Origin: a virus
Length of the DNA: 60,111 bases
Direction: 5' to 3' (one strand)
Virus record (IMG/VR): IMGVR_UViG_3300031774_000010
Location: 1-60,111 of that record
Positions 41,033-47,037 of the stretch are shown piece after piece. Below the pieces are notes generated by a model. It was given only the letters and a program-made list of their open reading frames with translations. It searched no databases and had not been told where the DNA came from. The first letter of the stretch is position 1; each line of letters begins with the position of its first letter. Both the position numbers and the translations under genes were made by a program.

Positions 41033-41263
41033 ATGTACGGCGCAGGATTCGACCCAGCAGGCTTAGATATGGCGGATTTGGGTGATCCTCGTCGTCAAGA
41101 AGGTTTACCAGGTGGTTATTCAAATCAAGGTCAAGCAGTTAGTGCTCCTTATGCAGAAGCAAATATGCGAGCTGCTGAAAAGACTAATCCTATGAATGCC
41201 ATTTCACAAGAACCTGGTATTACTGATCAGGTTGATGACTTTTTATCCCGTATTGGAGCTTAA
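41033..41263 (+). CDS. Small polar virion-like protein, 76 residues
   Basis: Seventy-six residues, Gly/Pro/Ala-rich (GLDMADLGDPRRQEGLPGGY), no membrane segment. First gene of a plus-strand run to 45993, after an AT-rich leader with TATAATTAAT (41010-41019). It ends two bases before the repeat gene. Probably a structural accessory. Confidence 0.55.
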   Translation: MYGAGFDPAGLDMADLGDPRRQEGLPGGYSNQGQAVSAPYAEANMRAAEKTNPMNAISQEPGITDQVDDFLSRIGA

Positions 41264-41265
41264 TC

Positions 41266-41793
41266 ATGAGATTTGCATTTGGTGATTCTGGCAGTTTTTT
41301 AGATGCTGTAAAGGATGGTTTACTTGGAGCTGCGTTTAATAATGATTTTGGTGGAGGAGTTGTAGGAAGAACTGGAGCTTGGGACCCAACGAAAGGAGTT
41401 GTTGGTACTGCGTTTAATAATGATTTTGGTGGAGGAGTTGTAGGAAGAACTGGAGCTTGGGACCCAACGAAAGGAGTTGTTGGTACTGCGTTTAATAATG
41501 ATTTTGGTGGAGGAGTTGTAGGAAGAATTGGAGCTTGGGACCCAAGGAAAGGAGTTGTTGGTACTGATTCAGCAGCAACAAACTTTATTAAAGAAGGAGG
41601 TGTTGCAGGGTTAACTACTGGTCATAATCCGCTGACAGGAATTGTTGGAGATAGAAATCCTTTTGGTGATTTCGGAGGAGGATTAGGAGGTGTCGTCGGC
41701 GGTTTAGTTGGTAAAGGAGGCGAGTCAAAAGGTGTAAGTGGATTAGGTGGTTTTAGACCAGCTGGATTTATTGGGAGTTTGTTTGGAGCTTAA
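41266..41793 (+). CDS. Gly-rich protein with 26-residue tandem repeats
   Basis: A 175-residue Gly/Val-rich protein with three tandem 26-residue units AFNNDFGGGVVGRTGAWDPT + KGVVGT (residues ~23-100). A looser fourth copy follows (ATNFIKEGG... ...GHNPLTGIVGDRNPFGD), then a Gly-rich tail. Units one and two are identical at the DNA level. Such repeats suggest a beta-solenoid or adhesive filament. The family is unknown. Confidence 0.65.
   Translation: MRFAFGDSGSFLDAVKDGLLGAAFNNDFGGGVVGRTGAWDPTKGVVGTAFNNDFGGGVVGRTGAWDPTKGVVGTAFNNDFGGGVVGRIGAWDPRKGVVGTDSAATNFIKEGGVAGLTTGHNPLTGIVGDRNPFGDFGGGLGGVVGGLVGKGGESKGVSGLGGFRPAGFIGSLFGA
41332..41565 (+). repeat. Three 78-bp tandem repeats
   Basis: Copies at 41332-41409, 41410-41487 and 41488-41565. 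The first two look identical, the third differs by two substitutions (ACT to ATT, ACG to AGG). The high identity implies recent expansion. Confidence 0.85.
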
Positions 41794-41795
41794 TT

Positions 41796-42629
41796 ATGAC
41801 TTGGGCTCATAAAGTAAATTATTCATCACAAGAGGCTTTAGATGCTGCTAGGGCAGCAACGCAGAATAAATATAAAAGAATGTTTAGTAAGCAAATTGAA
41901 GAAGCTGCGAGGCGGGGTGAAACAGCTTTAGATGCTATGGATTTTTCTCTTTGGCATTCACGGGTTGCAACTCCTGATGATAATGCAGAATATCGATGGG
42001 CTTTTGAACCTTTAGGAACAAACATAGCACCTTGGAGAAAGTGGGGAGGTGGGAATAAAAAATCGTCAGGAACAAATGCTACAAGAATGGCTTCAATAGG
42101 TAAGATAAAAGCAGCACTTGGTGATACGAGTCCAACTGTAAATAGATCTTTTGCACCAGACGCGAATGTTAATAACTATGTAAATAGAAATTTCGCTGAC
42201 ATGCTTGGTTTAACACCAGTTACTAATTCTCTCAGCTCACGATTGAATGCTACGCAAGGCAAACTTATGCCTTCCAATCCAAGTTATAGAGGTGTAGGTG
42301 CTAATCCTAGTTATGGTGTTCCTTCACTAGGTAGTTTTGATAATGTTTCATCTTTTAGTAATTTCACAGGTGGTTTACCTTCATTTGATCAAAGCTCTAT
42401 AGAACATTCTTCTTTATCCGATCCTTCTAGTGTTTCTTCGTCTTTCAGAGCAGCGGGTGACGCTTTTGGTAAGTCTGGAGGTGGTTCAGGTGTACCTTTT
42501 GCCGATGAAATACCGATACCTTTAGCTTTATCTGTAGATAATTCTTCTCCTTCTTCTTCTTCTTCTTTTAGTCCTCATAATTATCTTGTAATAGGAAGAA
42601 GTCCTTATTCTCGTAGTACTTATTATTAA
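41796..42629 (+). CDS. Unknown Ser/Asn-rich protein, 277 residues
   Basis: A 277-residue protein: a basic helical N-terminus (AARAATQNKYKRMFSKQIEE), a Trp-rich central segment (YRWAFEPLGTNIAPWRKWGG) and a Ser/Pro-rich, probably disordered C-terminal half ending RSPYSRSTYY. It starts two bases after the repeat gene and shares its operon. No family recognised; virion linker is possible. Confidence 0.55.
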   Translation: MTWAHKVNYSSQEALDAARAATQNKYKRMFSKQIEEAARRGETALDAMDFSLWHSRVATPDDNAEYRWAFEPLGTNIAPWRKWGGGNKKSSGTNATRMASIGKIKAALGDTSPTVNRSFAPDANVNNYVNRNFADMLGLTPVTNSLSSRLNATQGKLMPSNPSYRGVGANPSYGVPSLGSFDNVSSFSNFTGGLPSFDQSSIEHSSLSDPSSVSSSFRAAGDAFGKSGGGSGVPFADEIPIPLALSVDNSSPSSSSSFSPHNYLVIGRSPYSRSTYY

Positions 42630-42631
42630 TT

Positions 42632-42838
42632 ATGGGTGACACAGATTTTCCAGCAGTAATGGCAAATTGGGGGAATGCTAGGGATTTAGCATCTCAATGG
42701 CAAGGTCGTTCTAAAGGAAGCTCTTCATACGTCGAGAGTGGAACAGGCATACCTACTAGTGGTGAACATATTGAGTATGAATCAGGTGAAGGTTCTATAG
42801 AAGATCCTTGGTATACAGAAAGGAGAGAGTTCTTTTAG
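42632..42838 (+). CDS. Small acidic polar protein, 68 residues
   Basis: Sixty-eight residues, Gly/Ser/Glu-rich, two Trp, starts two bases after the previous stop. No domain recognised. Its position before two fibre genes suggests a minor virion component. Confidence 0.5.
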   Translation: MGDTDFPAVMANWGNARDLASQWQGRSKGSSSYVESGTGIPTSGEHIEYESGEGSIEDPWYTERREFF

Positions 42839-42894
42839 GTAGTAGATTTTTAGAGCGTAAAATTATATATAAAGCGCTAAGTTTAATAAAGTAG

Positions 42895-43968
42895 ATGACA
42901 CAGACTAAAGCTGAATTATTACAAACCAAAAATCAAGGAGATATACGTCTTGGAGATGCTGATTCTTCACATTATGTAGGTTTTAAAGCGCCAACAACTG
43001 TAAGTGCTAATAAGGTATGGACTCTTCCTGCAGCTGACGGAAGTGCTAATCAAGTATTAACAACTAATGGTTCAGGAGTTTTAACTTGGGCTGCTGGTGG
43101 TGGTCTTTCTTCAGATGCACAGTTTAACACTGTTGGCGGTACAAACGCAGGAGATAGTTTTACTGGAACAGATGCAAATTATAATACGTTGATCGGTTAT
43201 GACGCTGGAACAGCAATAACATCTGGTGATAATAATACTGTCTTTGGTTATAAAGCAGGGGAAGCTATAACAACTGTTAGTCGGAACAGCTTTTTTGGAT
43301 ATCAAGCAGGTAGATATACCACTGGTTATAATAACACTTTCATAGGTGAGAATTGTGGTCAAGGATCGTCTGGATCTACTACTTCTTATAATGGTACTGG
43401 TCTAGGTAAAGGTGCATTATATAGTTCAACTACTGGTGGTGGTAATACATCAATAGGCATGAACTCAGGATACGCAGTTACTACTGGTTATGACAATACG
43501 TTGATTGGTTATCAAGCTGGTAATACGCTTACAACAGGTAGAAATAACATTTGTATTGGTTATGAATCTGCACCGTCAAGCAATACAGTTGATCATGAAA
43601 TAACGTTTGGAAATTCATCTATATCAACTTTACGTTGTCAAGTAACAAGCATTAGTGCCTTATCTGATAGGCGTGATAAGACAGATATTAATACTTTAGA
43701 TTTAGGATTAAACTTTATAAATGCTCTTAATCCAGTAAAATTCAAATGGAATTCAAGAGAAGGAATATTAAAAGATGGTAGTTATGAAGCAGGTTTTATA
43801 GCTCAGGACTTTCAGGAATCACAAAAAGACTTTAATGCTGAATACCTTAATTTGGTATTAGATACAAATCCAGAAAAACTAGAAGCTGCTCCAGGTAAAT
43901 TAATTCCAATAATGGTCCAAGCCATTAAAGAACTATCCGCAGAAGTCCAAGCATTAAAGAACTCATAG
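42895..43968 (+). CDS. Tail fibre with S74 domain lacking the attachment domain
   Basis: A 357-residue fibre. A short start leads straight into GDADSSHYVGFKAPTTVSAN (N-terminal module also in the next gene), Gly-Asn shaft repeats (SGDNNTVFGYKAG), and an S74 domain whose motif begins at S257 (SDRRDK). It ends in a helix (LIPIMVQAIKELSAEVQAL). It lacks the DDISSSFNG domain present in the other two fibres, so it may pair with another protein or be a spare cassette. A 277-bp stretch is identical to the next gene. Confidence 0.75.
   Translation: MTQTKAELLQTKNQGDIRLGDADSSHYVGFKAPTTVSANKVWTLPAADGSANQVLTTNGSGVLTWAAGGGLSSDAQFNTVGGTNAGDSFTGTDANYNTLIGYDAGTAITSGDNNTVFGYKAGEAITTVSRNSFFGYQAGRYTTGYNNTFIGENCGQGSSGSTTSYNGTGLGKGALYSSTTGGGNTSIGMNSGYAVTTGYDNTLIGYQAGNTLTTGRNNICIGYESAPSSNTVDHEITFGNSSISTLRCQVTSISALSDRRDKTDINTLDLGLNFINALNPVKFKWNSREGILKDGSYEAGFIAQDFQESQKDFNAEYLNLVLDTNPEKLEAAPGKLIPIMVQAIKELSAEVQALKNS
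43607..43883 (+). repeat. S74-module repeat, copy 1
   Basis: By eye, 277 bases identical to 45118-45394 in the next gene. They cover the start of the S74 domain and most of its body. Identity at synonymous positions argues for recent copying or gene conversion. Confidence 0.85.
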
Positions 43969-44015
43969 ATTAGCCACTTTAGAATAGAACAAATTATTAG
44001 TAGTTGTATAACTAA

Positions 44016-45500
44016 ATGGCTTACATTGGAAGACAGTTGGCACGAGGAGAAAATAGACTCTTCGATGATATCTCTAGTAGTTTTAATGGAAGTACCACAA
44101 CTTTCAATTTAACTGTTGCATCGGTTGCTACCTCTACTGCAACTCCATACCAACTCTTTGTGAGTCTTGGCGGGGTGATGCAGAAACCTGGTACAGACTT
44201 TACGACAGCTGGTAATCAAATAACCTTTACGACTGCTCCAGCAGCTGGAATTTCCTGTTGGATTATGATGCAGGGAGATTCAATTGATCAAGCTGCTATT
44301 CCTGACGGTGTAGTAACTGCAAGCAAAATAGCGAATAGTGGTGACTTTGCATTTCCTGCTGACATCCGTTTAAAAGATGGTGATGGCTCACATTATGTAG
44401 GTTTTGAAGCGCCAACAACTGTAAGTGCTAATAAGGTATGGACTCTTCCTGCAGCTGACGGAAGTGCTAATCAACTATTAACAACTAATGGCTCAGGAGT
44501 TTTAACTTGGAGTACTGTTGCTGCTGGTGGTACTACGGTTACTAATGCTTATTCCTTAGTAAGTAGTAATGCTGGAAGTGGTGGTTCTTATGTCGTTTCG
44601 CTCGGAGAAGAGGCAGGAGAGAATCTTAACACTTTAAATAATTATTATAACATCAGCATAGGGAATCAGGCTGGTTATACAGCTAACGTCAATTGGGGAC
44701 ATATATACATAGGTAAGCAAGCTGGTAAGTTTCTTACAGGTGGTAACATTTGTATTGGATACGAAAGTGGAGTAGGAGTTTCTGGATCTAGTACTGCAAG
44801 TTCCGTAACTGCTATTGGTAAATTTGCACTTAAAGCTATAACAACAGGTGGTCCTTGTGTAGCTTTGGGTAGTTATGCTGGATGGAAATTAACCTCAGGT
44901 ATTAATAACGTAATAATTGGAGATCAGTCTGGGTACAACGTTACTACTGGTGCTAGTAATACATTTTTAGGAGAAGCAGCTGGACATTCTACAACAACTG
45001 GAACTGATAATATATGTATAGGAAAGTATGCATATGGACCTACAACAGGAGCAAATAATATTCTTATCGGTACTGGTTCTACTTTATCAGCCCAAACAGT
45101 TTCTAATCAAATAACGCTTGGAAATTCATCTATATCAACTTTACGTTGTCAAGTAACAAGCATTAGTGCCTTATCTGATAGGCGTGATAAGACAGATATT
45201 AATACTTTAGATTTAGGATTAAACTTTATAAATGCTCTTAATCCAGTAAAATTCAAATGGAATTCAAGAGAAGGAATATTAAAAGATGGTAGTTATGAAG
45301 CAGGTTTTATAGCTCAGGACTTTCAGGAATCACAAAAAGACTTTAATGCTGAATACCTTAATTTGGTATTAGATACAAATCCAGAAAAACTAGAGGCAGC
45401 ACCTGGAAAATTAATGCCAATAGTGGTCCAAGCCATTAAAGAATTACTAGAAGAAGTGACTACATTGAAAACTAAGGTTGCTTTATTAGAATCTGCATAA
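44016..45500 (+). CDS. Mosaic tail fibre with attachment domain, repeats and S74 chaperone
   Basis: A 494-residue fibre. The N-terminal ~90 residues carry DDISSSFNGSTTTFNLTV, shared with the 1202-residue fibre, then a spacer and the SHYVGFEAPTTVSANKVWTL module shared with the previous gene. Gly-Asn shaft repeats (residues ~175-370) follow, then an S74 domain starting at S387 (SDRRDK) and a terminal leucine-rich coiled coil. It looks like a recombinant of an attachment domain plus shaft plus chaperone. Probable receptor-binding fibre. Confidence 0.8.
   Translation: MAYIGRQLARGENRLFDDISSSFNGSTTTFNLTVASVATSTATPYQLFVSLGGVMQKPGTDFTTAGNQITFTTAPAAGISCWIMMQGDSIDQAAIPDGVVTASKIANSGDFAFPADIRLKDGDGSHYVGFEAPTTVSANKVWTLPAADGSANQLLTTNGSGVLTWSTVAAGGTTVTNAYSLVSSNAGSGGSYVVSLGEEAGENLNTLNNYYNISIGNQAGYTANVNWGHIYIGKQAGKFLTGGNICIGYESGVGVSGSSTASSVTAIGKFALKAITTGGPCVALGSYAGWKLTSGINNVIIGDQSGYNVTTGASNTFLGEAAGHSTTTGTDNICIGKYAYGPTTGANNILIGTGSTLSAQTVSNQITLGNSSISTLRCQVTSISALSDRRDKTDINTLDLGLNFINALNPVKFKWNSREGILKDGSYEAGFIAQDFQESQKDFNAEYLNLVLDTNPEKLEAAPGKLMPIVVQAIKELLEEVTTLKTKVALLESA
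45118..45394 (+). repeat. S74-module repeat, copy 2
   Basis: The second copy of the 277-base stretch described at 43607-43883. Upstream and downstream bases differ (GCTTGG versus GTTTGG; GAGGCA versus GAAGCT), marking the edges of the copied segment. Confidence 0.85.
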
Positions 45501-45501
45501 A

Positions 45502-45774
45502 ATGATTTATTGTTTTCTTTCTAACCCACCTTTATATTTTCATCCTGCTACATGGGGGAAACCTTTAATATCTCATGGTACTTATGAAGGACTCCCACCT
45601 CAAGGACAATTAATAGCTATCATATTAGGCTTATTATTGTTCTTAGTAGGTTATGGACTCTATTTAACATTCGGTGCTGGTAAGGAAGATTTAAAAGATG
45701 CTATTGATGAACATGCGAAAATGCATGAATTAGGGATTGCACATGGGCATAATGGAAGAAAGCTTAAATCGTAA
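45502..45774 (+). CDS. PsbN-like small membrane protein
   Basis: Ninety residues. After a Pro/Tyr-rich start, residues 35-57 form a single membrane helix. The segment LFLVGYGLYLTFGAGKEDLK and then DAIDEH resembles PsbN (L..TGY.LY.AFG.....LRDP(F/W)(E/D)(E/D)H), a photosystem II assembly factor. The N-terminal ~30 and C-terminal ~18 residues (MHELGIAHGHNGRKLKS) are extra. It may modify photosystem II assembly or repair during infection. Similarity is by eye from the helix and DPF/DAI..EH tail. Confidence 0.6.
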   Translation: MIYCFLSNPPLYFHPATWGKPLISHGTYEGLPPQGQLIAIILGLLLFLVGYGLYLTFGAGKEDLKDAIDEHAKMHELGIAHGHNGRKLKS

Positions 45775-45993
45775 ATGGTTAACCTCAGAGATAAAATTAT
45801 TAAATCTCTCCTAGCCCATGCCAATGGAGAGATTCAAATCCATCTTGCAAATGTTGAAATTTATTTAAACAATCCCGCAGGTATTGGGGAGCACTCTGAT
45901 ATTACGGGAGCTATACAGGAAGAATTAGATAAGATTGCAAAATGGGAAGATCAGATTTCTGTAATTCAAAAATATCTTACTAGTGCTCGCTAA
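45775..45993 (+). CDS. Small helical cyanophage protein
   Basis: Seventy-two residues in two or three helices (KIIKSLLAHANGEIQIHLAN; EYLDKIAKWEDQI-like end). Starts immediately after the PsbN-like stop (TAAATG). I recall close relatives in cyanomyoviruses (LRDK(L/I)..SLLAHA.G.I..H.ANVE.YLNNPAG(I/V)GEH). Function unknown. Confidence 0.65.
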   Translation: MVNLRDKIIKSLLAHANGEIQIHLANVEIYLNNPAGIGEHSDITGAIQEELDKIAKWEDQISVIQKYLTSAR

Positions 45994-46011
45994 TACTAAT
46001 TTTGAAGATTA

Positions 46012-46116
46012 TCAGACAAAGTATTGAGAATATGTATATACTCCCATGATGCCCCAAAAGGTGACCATAGCGAAACGACCAGTGGCTTTTTGCCAGATTA
46101 AAGAATTTGAAGACAT
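46012..46116 (-). CDS. hli: High-light-inducible-like protein, degenerate, 34 residues
   Basis: A 34-residue product whose ATG overlaps the stop of the upstream hli (TAATG, 46118-46114). QKATGRFAMVTFWGIMGVY fits the Hli helix, but the chlorophyll-binding ExxN is QxxT here. Third of three coupled Hli genes. Hli proteins bind chlorophyll and quench excess light energy around photosystem II. This one may dimerise with the other two rather than bind pigment itself. Confidence 0.65.
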   Translation of the reverse strand: MSSNSLIWQKATGRFAMVTFWGIMGVYTYSQYFV

Positions 46117-46313
46117 TAGAAAACTCCTGGAATAATTTGACCTGTTGTGATGTAAGCACCTAATAATGCAACGAAACCAATCATTGCCCAGCGTCCGTTA
46201 GCTTTTTCAGCTTCTTCTGGGTAGCTAGTATAATTTTCTACTAGTTGTGGTTTTGCTTCTTTAGCAAAGATATTTTGCTTTCCGTACTCAGTAATGATGT
46301 GAGAGGAAGTCAT
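46116..46313 (-). CDS. hli: High-light-inducible protein, 65 residues
   Basis: Sixty-five residues with a single membrane helix and the chlorophyll-binding signature EKANGRWAMIGFVALLGAY. The C-terminal ITTGQIIPGVF is typical of phage and host Hli proteins. Its start overlaps the upstream hli stop and its stop overlaps the downstream hli start (both TAATG), so all three are translated together. It is expected to associate with photosystem assembly or repair complexes and lower photodamage. Confidence 0.9.
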   Translation of the reverse strand: MTSSHIITEYGKQNIFAKEAKPQLVENYTSYPEEAEKANGRWAMIGFVALLGAYITTGQIIPGVF

Positions 46314-46453
46314 TAAAAAATACCAGGGATGATGTTTCCAGTTGTCATATAAGCTCCTAAAGCAGCAACGATTCCAATCATGGCCAAGCGACCATTAGTT
46401 AATTCAGCATTTTCAGAGAGTTGCTGATTTACAGCAGTTTCCTTAGTAGTCAT
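46313..46453 (-). CDS. hli: High-light-inducible protein, 46 residues
   Basis: The first gene of the triplet; ATG at 46453. Residues ELTNGRLAMIGIVAALGAYM carry an intact ExxNGRxAM chlorophyll-binding motif, followed by TTGNIIPGIF. The minimal length is normal for cyanobacterial and phage Hli. Coupled by a one-base overlap to the 65-residue hli. The upstream ~140 bases hold a minus-strand terminator for the neighbouring gene and presumably an hli promoter. Confidence 0.9.
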   Translation of the reverse strand: MTTKETAVNQQLSENAELTNGRLAMIGIVAALGAYMTTGNIIPGIF

Positions 46454-46471
46454 GAGTATGAAAAAGGTATG

Positions 46472-46495
46472 AAGAAACCCCACCGAGGCGAGGCT
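46472..46495 (-). terminator. Hairpin between the barrel-like gene and the hli operon
   Basis: In minus-strand RNA, CCTCGC and GTGGGG form a GC-rich stem with G-U pairs around a CTCG tetraloop, then TTTCTTC. The T tract is interrupted, so termination may be partial. It would insulate the hli genes from the upstream secreted-protein gene. Confidence 0.45.
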
Positions 46496-46593
46496 TGTCT
46501 CTTCATATTTTATACATATTTACACTTTGTAACCGAACTTAATATTACGTTACAATCACTTATCGATGCTATTAGAAAATCTAATAATCTAGA

Positions 46594-46956
46594 TCAGAAC
46601 TTGTACTTAGCTCCGATTTTTGTTCCATAAAGGTTGTCATCTTCTTGTGACAATAGTGAAAATTCACCATAAACACCAAGTTTTTCAGTTGCAGAAATGT
46701 CACCGCCAATCTTTCCAGATAAACGTGTTTCTCCGTCGCCGCCTTCAGGAGCGATGATTGCAGGACCGCCTTGTACATAGAAACCATAAGTTTCGTTGCC
46801 GCCTTCATAACCAATATGGATATCAGTTACAGATCCTTCATAGTCAGTACCTGTGAAACCAGAGTTAGCTTCAACATTTACATATGTGCCAGCGAAAGCA
46901 GCAGGAGCAGCTACAGAGGCAGTTGTTGCTGCAAGAGCAATAAGAGTTTTGATCAT
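46594..46956 (-). CDS. Secreted beta-barrel-like outer membrane protein
   Basis: A 120-residue protein with a clear signal peptide (MIKTLIALAATTASVAAPAA then FA, cleaved before GTYV). The mature part has alternating aromatic and charged residues (YVNVEANSGFTG; DIHIGYEGG; YGFYVQGG; GVYGEFSLL) and ends YGTKIGAKYKF, a C-terminal Phe typical of outer-membrane barrels. Too short for a classic porin; a small 8-strand barrel is possible. It may alter the host envelope or superinfection. I recall similar proteins in cyanophages. Confidence 0.65.
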   Translation of the reverse strand: MIKTLIALAATTASVAAPAAFAGTYVNVEANSGFTGTDYEGSVTDIHIGYEGGNETYGFYVQGGPAIIAPEGGDGETRLSGKIGGDISATEKLGVYGEFSLLSQEDDNLYGTKIGAKYKF

Positions 46957-47037
46957 TAGTTTTACTTATTAAAAAGTATAAGAGTAATTACCTAGTAAGG
47001 CTAACACCCAGAAACCTAGATACTGCAAGGGTTTTGC

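Noticed and set aside
46100-46600. tRNA genes near the Hli cluster
   Set aside because: The hairpins do not form a cloverleaf and lack the conserved T-loop sequence.
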